A stretch of 64,000 nt of DNA from Archangium lipolyticum (GTDB taxonomy: Bacteria > Myxococcota > Myxococcia > Myxococcales > Myxococcaceae): assembly GCF_024623785.1 (NCBI RefSeq), contig NZ_JANKBZ010000003.1, positions 709,450 to 773,449 on the forward strand. Direction: 5' to 3'. Position 1 is the first letter of the stretch; the number at the start of each line of letters is the position of its first letter. The position numbers were made by a program, and so were the translations under genes. A model generated the notes under the pieces. The model was not told where the DNA came from. It ran no database searches and worked only from the letters and a program-made list of their open reading frames with translations. This document shows positions 8,259 through 17,248 of the stretch, piece by piece.

Positions 8259-11200
8259 TCAGCGCTGCATCGCCTGGATCAGCTCCAGGGCCTCCGTGAC
8301 GGCCTGCCAGACCTGCATCGCCTTGAGGCTTTCTTCTCCCCCCTGCAGCGTCCTCTTCGCCATCCGCTCCAGCGGCGCCAGCGCGCTCTCCACCAGCGCG
8401 AGCTGCCGGCCCACGTCCGCGGGCAGCGGCGCCGAGGCCGCCCGTTGCAGTGACTGCGCGGGCGCCCGTTCCGCCATCACCTTCACCGCCTGGGACATCT
8501 GCTCCATGTACCGCCCCAGGTCCGCGGGTGGCCCGGACGCTGGCGCCGCCACCGGCTGGCGCTCCGCCATCGTCTTCACCGCCTGCGTCAGTTGCTCCAT
8601 CACCGGCCCAAGGTCCGCCGTCTGCGCCGGTGCCGCCACCGAGCGCTCCGCCAGCGCCCTCAGCACCTTCGCCAGGTGCTGCAGGTACGGCGTCAGGTCC
8701 GTCCCAGGCGCAACCTGCACCACCGGCGCCGGCACCTCCCTCCTCGCCAGCTCCAGCAGCGCCTCGCGCAGCGACTCCACCCGCGGCAGCACCTCGGCCA
8801 CCGGGCTCGGTCCCGACGGCTGGCGCGCCAGGTCCGCCGCCCTCACCACCGCCCCAGCCACCGAGCCGAGCTGCTCCTCGATCGCGCTCAGCTGCCCCGT
8901 CACCCGGGCCACCGGATCGTCCTCCTTCCCCCCCATCCTCTTCACCCGCGCGAAGCCCTGCTTGATCTCCTCCCAGCGCTTCGCCTGTTCCGGCTTCAGC
9001 CTCCCACGCAACTCCTGCAGCTTGAGCAGGTTCTGCTCCGCCGCCGTGGTGAGCGTCTGCGACTCGCCCTGGTAGTGGTCGTCCAGCAACCGCTCCAGCT
9101 CTTCGTCCGTCATCGCCGACACCACCTTCTCGGCGATCTTCCCCATGTTGCGGTAGCTGCCCTGCAGCTTGAACGCCGGCTCCGTCCGGAAGCGCTCGTC
9201 CTGCGCCGCCGAGGCGATGTATTCCAGGTTCACCTTCAATAGCACCTGCTGCACCCGGAACAGCCGCTGCAACACCGCGACGATCTCCTGCAGCTCCGCC
9301 GCCGCGTACCCATACGACAGCTCGCCGCTGGGCACCTCCTCGCCCTTCGCCATGCGGATGAGCTTGTGGATGTCACCCGGCTCGCGCGTGGCCAGCGGCG
9401 CCAGCACGCCGTTCGACGTGAGCGCGTTCTCGATGTAGCTCAGCGCGAACAGCTCCTCCTTGCCATCCAGGATGTCGCCCAGGTTGTAGGTGTCCGCGCG
9501 GTTGGCCAGCATGTCCGGAATGCGGAAGCGATCGCCCGTCTCCGTGTACGGGTTGCCCGCCATCACCACGCAGAACTTCTTGCCGCGCAAATCGTACGTG
9601 CGCGTCTTCCCGTTCCACACGCCCTCGACGCGCCGCTGGCCGTCGCACAGCGAGATGAACTTCTGCAGCAGCTCCGGATCCGTATGCTGGATGTCGTCGA
9701 GGTAGAGCATCACGTTGTTGCCCATCTCGAAGGACAGGTTGATGCGCTCCACCTCCTGGCGGGCCGTGGCGTTGGGCGCCTCGGCCGGATCCAACGACTT
9801 CACCGAGTGGCCCAGCGCCGGACCGTTCACCTTCACGAAGGTGAGCCCGAGCCGGCTCGCCACGTACTCCATCAGCGTCGTCTTGCCGTAACCCGGCGGA
9901 GACATGAGCAGCAGCATGCCCATCCGGTCCGTGCGCTTGTTCTCCCCCGCCGAGCCGAGCTGCTTGGCCAGGTTGGCTCCGATGAGCGGCAGGTACACCT
10001 CGTCGATGAGCCTGTTGCGCACGAACGACGACAGTACCTTCGGCGTGAACTCCTCCAGGCGCAGCCGGCGGCGCTCGCGATCCAGGATGTCCCGCAGCAG
10101 GGCGCGGTAGGCGTGGTAGGCCGGTACGCGCACCTGCCGGAAGTCGCTCAGCCGGGCGAGGAACTCGTCCAGCCGCAGCGCCAGCTTCCGGTCATGGATG
10201 CGCGGGTGCTGGCCCAGCATCCCCGTTACCTCGGCCGAGGTGAGGGCTCCGGCCACCTCGCGATCCACCTTGCGATCAGTGAGCAGCAGCACCGCCGCCT
10301 CCACCGCCACATGGGCCGCCGCACCCGGGCCTCCCTCGCGCCGCGCCAGATAAGCGTCCACCCACGCTCGTACCACGCGCAGGCGCTCGGGCAGGTTCTT
10401 CTCCAGGCCACGCAGGTCATCCTCGAACGCCGAGCGTGTCCCCGCCCTGTCCAGCTGGGACAACAGCGCGTCCTTGAGCGCCACCGCCTCGCCGCTGGTG
10501 GTGAAGCGGGGCCGATCCACGCCCAGCTCCTCCACCAGGTAGCGTCCGGCGAGCCGGGCCTCCGCGGGGCCACACTCCACGCCCACCGACTTCAGGAAGG
10601 CGCCAATGCGCTCACCCGCCTCGTTGCCGAGAACCACCAGCTCCGCCGACTCGCCAAAGGCCGTCCGGAGCCGGTGCAGGCTGCGCGCGCGGCGGTGGAA
10701 GAGCGACTTCTCGTCGCCCTCGCCTCCGAAGACCCAGAACAGGGCCGCCCAGGCGCGCGGCGTGGGCGCGAAGCGCAGGAGCCCCGCCCCCGTGTGCATC
10801 GCGAGCAGCTTCTCCAGGATGGCCGCCGCGTCCGCGTCGTGGATGCCGCGCTCGTAGCCCTCGTCGTACCTGTCCGCCGAGTACGCGCGCACCTTCTCCA
10901 GCAGCCCGTTCGGCTCCAGCAACGCCTGGTGTAGCGCCGCGAGCGTCACGCTCCCCTTCCCCTCCTCCGCGTCCAGCAGCACCTGCGCGGCGAGGAATTC
11001 AGCACGGTACACCTGGGGCGTCTCGGAGACGAGGTGCTGATCCCAGAGTTCGCGGTACTTCCCCAGCTCCGGCTCCTCCAGCTTCTGGGCGTAGTCCGTG
11101 CCGGTGAGCTGCAGGTAGAGCGCGCCGTCGCGCGGCACCAGCGTCAGGTCCAACGGCTGGGTGTTGACGTTGAAGCGGTGCTTGCCGAACTTGATGACCG

Positions 11201-13784
11201 GCGCGCCCGAGCCCTCTTCGTAGAGGTCGTTCCGGTCCCGCAGCGCGCGCAGGGCGTCCTGACGCGCCGTCTTCACGCGGCTGAGCACCTCGTCCGAGCG
11301 CACGCTGTCCTGGAGCTCCAGGAGCTGCTCGGCGAGCTGCCGCAGCTTCTGCACCATCGAGTCGGACGCGAAGTACGTGTTGAGCTCGTCCTCGTCCTTG
11401 AAGGACTTCGCCCGGCGGTTGACGCCGGTGAGGATGCGCTCGGCCGCGCCGAAGAGGTTCTGTGCCCGGCGCTGGCGCTCGTCCACCAGCGCCTGCTTCT
11501 TCTGCCCGAAGGCCTCGAGCAACTCCTCGCGCTTCTGGGTGAGCGGGCCGAGGAACTCGTCGAACTCGCCGAAGCGCCCCTCCATCTCCTCCAGTTGCAC
11601 GGTGAGGCGTGACAGGCCCTCGTCGCACTTCTCCGGCGAGTCCGCCACGGACAGCGCGCTCTCCACCGCCTGCCCGAGCAGCTTGAACTGGGCGCCGAAC
11701 TCGGCCCGCTTCTCGCGGCCCACCAGCTCCTTGCGCTTGACGTTCAGGCCCGCGCGCACGCGGTTGAGTCGGGAGAACAGCTCGGAGATGCCCTCGAGGA
11801 TCTTCGCGCGCGCCAGTGGATCTCCCACCTGCAGGCCGCCCACCGTCTCGCTCAGCACCTCCAGCCCCTTGGCCACCTGCTCGATGTCCTCACCGAGCGG
11901 GGCCAGCTCCATCGTCGTCTGGATGGGCTCCAGCTTCTGCAACAGCACGTCCAGGCGCTCGGCCAGGGGATGAAGCGCCTCGCCTCGCTGGAGGAACTGC
12001 ACGGCGTCGGCGCTGACGCGGTCGGTCTCCTCGATGACCTGCTTCTCGAGGGCCTCGAGCCGCGTCACGTCGATGTAGCGGATCTCCTTGAGCGTGATGA
12101 GCTGGCCGCGCTGCTTGCGCAGGTCCGAGAGGGCATGCATGAAGCCCTCGGCGCTCTGGAGCTCCTCGGGACGCACGCGCAGCAGCACCTGCTCCTGGGC
12201 CGTCTGGGCCCCGGAGAGGGCGTCCGTCGCGCGCTTGCGCAGGGCGAGCACCTTCTCGAACTCGTCGATGATGAGCTCGGAGGTGCGCCGCAGGGCCTCG
12301 ATGCCCTCCTGCAGCACCGTCTCCTGGTGCCCGAGCCAATAGAAGGCATCGAGCATGCGCGTGGCCGCGGCCGCCAGGTCCTCGTAGGTGCGGCGGGAGG
12401 GCTTGTCCGTGCGAGCCATGCGCACGAGCGTCAGCGCGTCGGAGATGCCTCGCACCAGCTCGGCGTTGCCCACCTTGCCCAGGTAGCCGGGCGCGGGCGG
12501 CATCTTCGCCGCGTGCTCGGCGGAGACGAAGGGCGTCTGCCACACCTGCATGGGGTGCACGCGGGTGGGCTCGTTGGAGGTGGCTCGGAAGAGCGCCATG
12601 CGCCCGTCCGCGAAGAGGCTGAAGCCGTGCCCCAGCAGCGGGTTCTGCACCTCCTTGCGCACGAGGTTGTACGGGAAGAGCACGTACGCGCCCTCGTCCC
12701 GGCGGAAGAAGACGTAGAGGACGTCCTCGCCGTTGGGCGAGCGGATGGCGCGCTTGAACTGGAGGCCCTCGCCAATGCCCTCGAAGACCTTGAAGCCCCC
12801 CGTCTGCAGGTAGTAGCCGCCGGGGAAGACGATGCCCTGCTCCTCGGGCAGGCGCACGCAGGCCTGCCCGATGGCGTCGATGCGCACCACGTGCTGGGTG
12901 CGCGTATTGAAGACGAGGTAGCGGTATGCCTGCTCGCGGAACGGCAGCACGCGCAGCAGGATGAGGCCGCCCACCTGCGCATACGCGACCTCGGCGTCGT
13001 CGAGCGACTGGTCCGGATCGTCCACCGGCTCGCGGTAGATGCCCAGACCGTCCGCCGTGTTGTTCTCCACCTTGACCGTGAGGTCGCCCTTCACCGTCTC
13101 CACGAACACCTGGTCGAGCACGTTGACGTGGGGGTGCTGGCCCAGCACGTAGTTTTCCCGCCTCGCCACCATCCACTCGAAGTCGTGCGACGGCGGGAAG
13201 ACGTGATCGCGCTCGCCCTGGTTGTCGATGTAGGTGGCCTTGCCCTCCACATCCAACGCGAAGCGGAACACCTTGATGTCCCGCGCCGACTGGCCCGTCT
13301 GGAAGATGGCCAGCAGCTTCGTCTCGCTGCGGCGCAGCTGGAGGAGCTTCGTGTCCTTGTAGTACTTGTAGAGTTCGCCGAAGTCCTTGACGAAGCGCGG
13401 ATCCTGCAGGAACCCGCCCGCCTCGGACGGCGGAACCTGCGTGAAGTCGAAGCCCTCCGCCGTCTGCTCGAACTTGTGCAGCGAGAAGACGTCCGCGACC
13501 GACGTCTCCTTCTTCAGGCCGATGAAGACGGTGTAGCCGAAGAGCAGGTACTTCCCGACTCCGACGATGTCGCGCGGGACGCAGTTGTTCTCCGTGCGGA
13601 CGCGCTCGTTCCCGATGACGGTGAGCTCGGTTCCGCCGAAGAGCTTCTTGCGCCGCTCGTTGAGGTCCTCGGCCCTCGCGCCGAGAGCCTCCGCCTGGGA
13701 CAGCAGGCGCGTACGGATGACCTCGTAGCTACCGCCCTCCAGCGTGGCCTCGCCCGACGCGGGAGGGGTGCTTTCAGTTGCCAT
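8259..13784 (-). CDS. DUF3686-type AAA ATPase (annotated in databases as DNA repair ATPase)
   Basis: This very large 1841-residue protein has three parts. The N-terminal part (about 1-470) resembles the DUF3686 region, with RRKKLFGGTEL, a beta-rich repeat-like section and RENYVLGQHPH. The middle (about 480-900) is helical and rich in Glu/Lys/Arg, consistent with coiled coil. A C-terminal AAA+ module (about 1270-1560) has Walker A PPGYGKTT (Lys1301), Walker B MLYLDDIQH (Asp1363/Asp1364), and NPYTETGDRFRIPDMLANR. The last 250 residues contain repeated helical segments (PVMEQLTQAVKTMAERQP, RYMEQMSQAVKVMAERAP). It is cytoplasmic, with no signal or membrane helix. The 'DNA repair' name is inherited and not demonstrated by sequence. 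It is the last gene of a leftward block after the YqiJ-like and flotillin genes, 163 bp after the flotillin stop, which suggests it acts with that membrane pair. Confidence 0.85.
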   Translation of the reverse strand: MATESTPPASGEATLEGGSYEVIRTRLLSQAEALGARAEDLNERRKKLFGGTELTVIGNERVRTENNCVPRDIVGVGKYLLFGYTVFIGLKKETSVADVFSLHKFEQTAEGFDFTQVPPSEAGGFLQDPRFVKDFGELYKYYKDTKLLQLRRSETKLLAIFQTGQSARDIKVFRFALDVEGKATYIDNQGERDHVFPPSHDFEWMVARRENYVLGQHPHVNVLDQVFVETVKGDLTVKVENNTADGLGIYREPVDDPDQSLDDAEVAYAQVGGLILLRVLPFREQAYRYLVFNTRTQHVVRIDAIGQACVRLPEEQGIVFPGGYYLQTGGFKVFEGIGEGLQFKRAIRSPNGEDVLYVFFRRDEGAYVLFPYNLVRKEVQNPLLGHGFSLFADGRMALFRATSNEPTRVHPMQVWQTPFVSAEHAAKMPPAPGYLGKVGNAELVRGISDALTLVRMARTDKPSRRTYEDLAAAATRMLDAFYWLGHQETVLQEGIEALRRTSELIIDEFEKVLALRKRATDALSGAQTAQEQVLLRVRPEELQSAEGFMHALSDLRKQRGQLITLKEIRYIDVTRLEALEKQVIEETDRVSADAVQFLQRGEALHPLAERLDVLLQKLEPIQTTMELAPLGEDIEQVAKGLEVLSETVGGLQVGDPLARAKILEGISELFSRLNRVRAGLNVKRKELVGREKRAEFGAQFKLLGQAVESALSVADSPEKCDEGLSRLTVQLEEMEGRFGEFDEFLGPLTQKREELLEAFGQKKQALVDERQRRAQNLFGAAERILTGVNRRAKSFKDEDELNTYFASDSMVQKLRQLAEQLLELQDSVRSDEVLSRVKTARQDALRALRDRNDLYEEGSGAPVIKFGKHRFNVNTQPLDLTLVPRDGALYLQLTGTDYAQKLEEPELGKYRELWDQHLVSETPQVYRAEFLAAQVLLDAEEGKGSVTLAALHQALLEPNGLLEKVRAYSADRYDEGYERGIHDADAAAILEKLLAMHTGAGLLRFAPTPRAWAALFWVFGGEGDEKSLFHRRARSLHRLRTAFGESAELVVLGNEAGERIGAFLKSVGVECGPAEARLAGRYLVEELGVDRPRFTTSGEAVALKDALLSQLDRAGTRSAFEDDLRGLEKNLPERLRVVRAWVDAYLARREGGPGAAAHVAVEAAVLLLTDRKVDREVAGALTSAEVTGMLGQHPRIHDRKLALRLDEFLARLSDFRQVRVPAYHAYRALLRDILDRERRRLRLEEFTPKVLSSFVRNRLIDEVYLPLIGANLAKQLGSAGENKRTDRMGMLLLMSPPGYGKTTLMEYVASRLGLTFVKVNGPALGHSVKSLDPAEAPNATARQEVERINLSFEMGNNVMLYLDDIQHTDPELLQKFISLCDGQRRVEGVWNGKTRTYDLRGKKFCVVMAGNPYTETGDRFRIPDMLANRADTYNLGDILDGKEELFALSYIENALTSNGVLAPLATREPGDIHKLIRMAKGEEVPSGELSYGYAAAELQEIVAVLQRLFRVQQVLLKVNLEYIASAAQDERFRTEPAFKLQGSYRNMGKIAEKVVSAMTDEELERLLDDHYQGESQTLTTAAEQNLLKLQELRGRLKPEQAKRWEEIKQGFARVKRMGGKEDDPVARVTGQLSAIEEQLGSVAGAVVRAADLARQPSGPSPVAEVLPRVESLREALLELARREVPAPVVQVAPGTDLTPYLQHLAKVLRALAERSVAAPAQTADLGPVMEQLTQAVKTMAERQPVAAPASGPPADLGRYMEQMSQAVKVMAERAPAQSLQRAASAPLPADVGRQLALVESALAPLERMAKRTLQGGEESLKAMQVWQAVTEALELIQAMQR

Positions 13785-13837
13785 CGTCAGTTCACCGGTA
13801 AAGGAGGGGTACCAAGGGGGGAACCCGGGTTGCGCAT

Positions 13838-13920
13838 ACCCTCACCCCGACCCTCTCCCAGAGGGAGAGGGACGAACACGGGATCCCCTCTCCCCCTGGG
13901 AGAGGGTGAGGGTGAGGGTA
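13838..13920. repeat. Intergenic palindromic repeats, copies 2 and 3 (inverted pair)
   Basis: Copy 2 spans 13838-13871 (stem 13851-13859/13863-13871, loop AGA). Copy 3 spans 13885-13920 in the opposite orientation (stem 13886-13894/13898-13906, loop CCT, tail TGAGGGTGAGGGTA). Both have the same 9-bp arms CCCTCTCCC/GGGAGAGGG as the other copies. As an inverted pair they could also pair with each other into one longer hairpin. They lie between the flotillin stop and the DUF3686 ATPase start. Confidence 0.85.
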
Positions 13921-13947
13921 TGGAGCTCCGTGTCGCTGCCGCGCTGA

Positions 13948-16152
13948 TCAGCCCTGGGTCTTCTCGGGAGCCGACGCCCGGACCGCGGGCTCGGCCTCCA
14001 CGAGCGACTTGAGGTTCGAGGCCGCGGCCGCGGCCGGGTTCGGCGCCATGCGGTGCAGCAGCGCCGCCATCGCCAGGTTCTGCGCGTCGCTGGTCAGGCC
14101 CGGCTTGGAGAGGATCTCCTTGAGGTCCGCCGGCAGATCCTTCTCGCCGTTCAGGTAGCCGCTGAAGGCCTTGCGCAGCGTCTCGCTCTGATCGAGCACG
14201 CCGTCCACCGACTGGCCCACCGAAATGGCCCTGATGAAGCGCTCGAAGAACTGGCCGTCTCCGCCCACGATGTTGATCTTCGCGTGCCCCATCGTCTCGG
14301 CGAGCACCTTGGACTGAGACTCGGCGATGTCCTTGCGGACCTGGATGGAGGCCAGCTCCACGTCGCGCTCCTTCTGAAGGCGCAGGCGGAACTCCTCGTG
14401 CTCGCGGGTGGCGCCCTGGAGCAGCTTCATGGACTCGGCCTTCTCGGCCAGACCCCGGGCCTCGGCGAGCAGCTTCTCCTCGATGGCCTTGGCCTCGGCG
14501 AGCAGCTTCTCGCGGATGGCGACGGCCTCGGCCTCGCCGCGCTTCTGGATCGCCAGGGCCTCGGCCTCGCCGATGCTCGCGCGCGCCAGCCCCTTCTCCT
14601 TCTCACCGGCGGCCTCCGCGATCAGCTTCTCGCGGGCGGCGGCGGCCTCGGCCAGGCCCTTCTCCTTGAGCACCGTGGCCTGCGCCATGCCCTGCTTCTC
14701 GATGACGGCGGCCTCGGCCTCCTTCACGCGCACCGTGGCCATGCCCTGCTTCTCGATGGCCAGCGCGTCCGCCTCCTTCACGCGCACCTCGGCCAGGCCG
14801 TGCGCGGCCTCCTCGGCCTGGATGCCCTCCGACAGCCGCATCTTCGCCTTGGCCGTCATGTCCGACGCCTGCAGCTCGGCCTCGGCCAGCGTGAGCTTCT
14901 CCTTCGCCGCGTACTTGGACACCTCGTTGCTCGCCTCGGCGGCCTTGATGTCCTTGACCAGCTTCTCCTGCGCCTGGGCCTCGGCGGTGATGAGCAGCGC
15001 GTCCTTGCGGCGCGTGGCCTCGGCCTTCACGCGCAGATCCTTGATGCGCTCCTCCTCCTCCGCCACCGTCTTCTCCACGGCGATGCGGGCGCGCACCACG
15101 TCGGCGATGGCCTTCTTCTCGGCCTCCAGCTGCTTCTCCTTGCCGATGCGCGACAGCTCCACCTCGCGCTCGCGGTTGATGGCCTCCAGCGCGCGATCCT
15201 TCTCCACGCGCTCGGACTCGACACCCACCACGCGCTCGCGGTTCTTCTGCGCCACTTCCACCTGGCGGTGCTTGTTCTGATCGTTGATGAGGATCTCTTC
15301 CTCGGCCTTGATGCGCGCCAGCTGCTGCTTGGCGTTCTCCTCGGCCTTCACGCGCTCGGCCTCCGCGGTCTCACGGGCCTGGATGGACTCGATCTCGCGC
15401 TTCTGCCTGGCGGCCGCCTCGGCGCGCTGGCGCTCGAGGGCGAAGATGGCCTCGTCCGCCTCGACGTTGCGCTTGGTGATGGCCATGCGCTCGCTCTGGC
15501 GGAACTCGTTGGTGTGGATGTTCTGGACGGAGGTGAGCTCGGTGATCTTCCGGATGCCCTGCGCGTCGAGGATGTTGTCCTTGTCCAGCATCTCGACCGG
15601 AGTCTGCTCCAGGAAGTCGATGGCGCAGTCCTCGAGCATGTAGCCGTTGAGGTCCTTGCCGATCACCTGGATGACCTGGTCCTTGATGGCGTCACGCTTG
15701 GTGTAGAGCTCCTCGAAGTCGAAGCTCTTGCCCACCGTCTTGAGGGCCTCGGAGAACTTGGCCTCGAAGAGGTGCTCCAGCGTCTCCTGGTCGCTCGCGC
15801 GGGCGCAGCCGATGGACTGGGCCACCTTGAGCACGTCCTCGCGCGTCTTGTTCACCCGGACGAAGAAGGTGACCTTGATGTCCGCGCGGATGTTGTCCTG
15901 GCAGATCAGCCCTTCCTTGCCGCGGCGATCGATCTCGATCGTCTTCAGGGCGATGTCCATCACCTCGGCCCGGTTGATGATCGGCCACACGATGGCGCCG
16001 GTGAAGGTGACGATCGGCTCGCCCTTGAACGGGTTGATGATCAGCGCGCGTCCCTGATCCACCTGCCGGTAGAACCTGGAGACGATGAACGCGGAACAGA
16101 AGAGGAAGAAGAGTCCGCCGACGATTCCGGAGGCGACGATTGGCAATTCCAT
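13948..16152 (-). CDS. Flotillin/SPFH-domain protein (YqiK-like)
   Basis: This 734-residue flotillin-like protein has one N-terminal membrane segment (about residues 5-27, VGGLFFLFCSAFIVS) and an SPFH/band-7 domain (about 30-220, with VDQGRALIINP and IDRRGKEGLICQDNIRADI). A very long Ala/Glu/Lys-rich coiled coil follows (about 230-620), with degenerate short repeats such as EKQGMATVRVKEAEA and AIREKLLAEAKAIEEKLLA. The C-terminal flotillin region has VLAETMGHAKINIVGGDGQ and ends in an Ala/Pro-rich tail. Flotillins oligomerise as membrane-associated cages and are linked to membrane fluidity and stress. The gene follows the YqiJ-like membrane gene by 108 bp and precedes the DUF3686 ATPase, the same order of partners as YqiJ-YqiK pairs. 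The coiled coil is longer than in typical flotillins of about 500 residues. Confidence 0.9.
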   Translation of the reverse strand: MELPIVASGIVGGLFFLFCSAFIVSRFYRQVDQGRALIINPFKGEPIVTFTGAIVWPIINRAEVMDIALKTIEIDRRGKEGLICQDNIRADIKVTFFVRVNKTREDVLKVAQSIGCARASDQETLEHLFEAKFSEALKTVGKSFDFEELYTKRDAIKDQVIQVIGKDLNGYMLEDCAIDFLEQTPVEMLDKDNILDAQGIRKITELTSVQNIHTNEFRQSERMAITKRNVEADEAIFALERQRAEAAARQKREIESIQARETAEAERVKAEENAKQQLARIKAEEEILINDQNKHRQVEVAQKNRERVVGVESERVEKDRALEAINREREVELSRIGKEKQLEAEKKAIADVVRARIAVEKTVAEEEERIKDLRVKAEATRRKDALLITAEAQAQEKLVKDIKAAEASNEVSKYAAKEKLTLAEAELQASDMTAKAKMRLSEGIQAEEAAHGLAEVRVKEADALAIEKQGMATVRVKEAEAAVIEKQGMAQATVLKEKGLAEAAAAREKLIAEAAGEKEKGLARASIGEAEALAIQKRGEAEAVAIREKLLAEAKAIEEKLLAEARGLAEKAESMKLLQGATREHEEFRLRLQKERDVELASIQVRKDIAESQSKVLAETMGHAKINIVGGDGQFFERFIRAISVGQSVDGVLDQSETLRKAFSGYLNGEKDLPADLKEILSKPGLTSDAQNLAMAALLHRMAPNPAAAAASNLKSLVEAEPAVRASAPEKTQG

Positions 16153-16260
16153 GTCGGTGTCGTTTCCCGAGCGAGTGAATCGGAGGGCTGTTTTCTATCA
16201 CGCGCCAGGGCTCCCCCACGAACAGCCCCCGGCGCGGCACTGAGAGTCAAATGAAGCCGT

Positions 16261-17055
16261 CTACCGCGTGCGCGCCCTGTCTCGCGCGAGCGCCGCGGCG
16301 GAGAGCGGATCCTTCAGGTGTTGCACCTCCTCGGGGAGCAGCCAGTCGACGGGCTCCACCTCGTAGGCATCTCGCGCGGCGTCGTAGCCGAGGATCAGCG
16401 CCTTCTCGCCGCGCTTGAGCTCGTTGGCCTTGTCACACACCACGTTGAGCAGGAGGCCGGCGCCCCCGTCCTCGAAGGTGGCGTGGCCGAACCTGCCATC
16501 CACCCGTCCGCTGGCGATGACGCAGACACGGCCCATCAGCTCGGAGCGGCGGGGCGCCTGTTGGACGGCGAACAGGGGCCGCAGGGGCCGCACCGCCAGT
16601 CCCGCGAGCATCAGGCCCACCGCGAGGCACAGGGCGGCGAGCCCTCCGGTGACGAGCGCGCCGGGGAGCGCCCCCAGGGCCTCCTTCAGGGGCCGGGCGA
16701 AGGCCAGCGACAGCAGCCAGGAGAGGAACACCACGAAGCTGACGGACACCGTCACCGGGACGCCACCGAAGCCGAGCACCTCCAGGAAGCTGGCCCCGCC
16801 CTTGACGCCCCCCTCCACCGCGGCCTTGGCGCCTCCTTCGAGGGCCGCCTTCGCGCCGCCCTCCACCGCCGCCTTGACGCCCCCTTCGATCGCACCGTCC
16901 TGGGCACCCAGGGCCATGTCACCGAGGTCCCCATCCAGGAGATCGATCCCCACGGCGCCCACCATGACGGTGAGCCAGTAGCCCACCACCACGCCCAGGG
17001 GGATGGTGAAGAGGACGGTCGGGAAGGCGAGGATGGCGTCGAGGAATTCGGTCAT
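16261..17055 (-). CDS. YqiJ-like membrane protein with C-terminal OB-fold
   Basis: This 264-residue protein has an N-terminal hydrophobic segment (about 10-36, VLFTIPLGVVVGYWLTVMVG). A short glycine-rich repeat region follows (about 52-90: successive EGGVKAAV, EGGAKAAL, EGGAKAAV, EGGVKGGA units). Two more membrane segments are at about 98-118 (VSVSFVVFLSWLLSLAF) and 130-155 (GGLAALCLAVGLMLAGLAV). The C-terminal soluble part (about 165-250; GRVCVIASGRVDGRFGHATF, ALILGYD, YEVEPVDWLL) fits the NfeD/YqiJ OB-fold. YqiJ-type proteins are usually encoded next to YqiK-type flotillins, as here, and probably form a membrane complex with them. It is the first gene of the leftward block. The octapeptide repeat between the membrane segments is unusual for the family and may be a species-specific insertion. 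Confidence 0.85.
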   Translation of the reverse strand: MTEFLDAILAFPTVLFTIPLGVVVGYWLTVMVGAVGIDLLDGDLGDMALGAQDGAIEGGVKAAVEGGAKAALEGGAKAAVEGGVKGGASFLEVLGFGGVPVTVSVSFVVFLSWLLSLAFARPLKEALGALPGALVTGGLAALCLAVGLMLAGLAVRPLRPLFAVQQAPRRSELMGRVCVIASGRVDGRFGHATFEDGGAGLLLNVVCDKANELKRGEKALILGYDAARDAYEVEPVDWLLPEEVQHLKDPLSAAALARDRARTR

Positions 17056-17248
17056 CGGCCCTGCAAGTGGATCGAGGACTCGGAGTTTATTCCAGGCTCA
17101 CAGTCCCATGACAGTCCCTCCGGACGATTTCCCGCCCGCCTGCCCTCCAGGGGGTCGAGGTGGGGCCAAGTTGACGGGGTGGGCGGGGCTGCACAGGCAT
17201 TCCAGATGGCGGGCGCGCGGCGCGCACGACCGGGAGCCGAGCACGGGC

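Noticed and set aside
8259..13784. Defence-island ATPase as a firm call
   Set aside because: No nuclease, restriction or abortive-infection gene is adjacent; only the flotillin/YqiJ partnership is supported by sequence.
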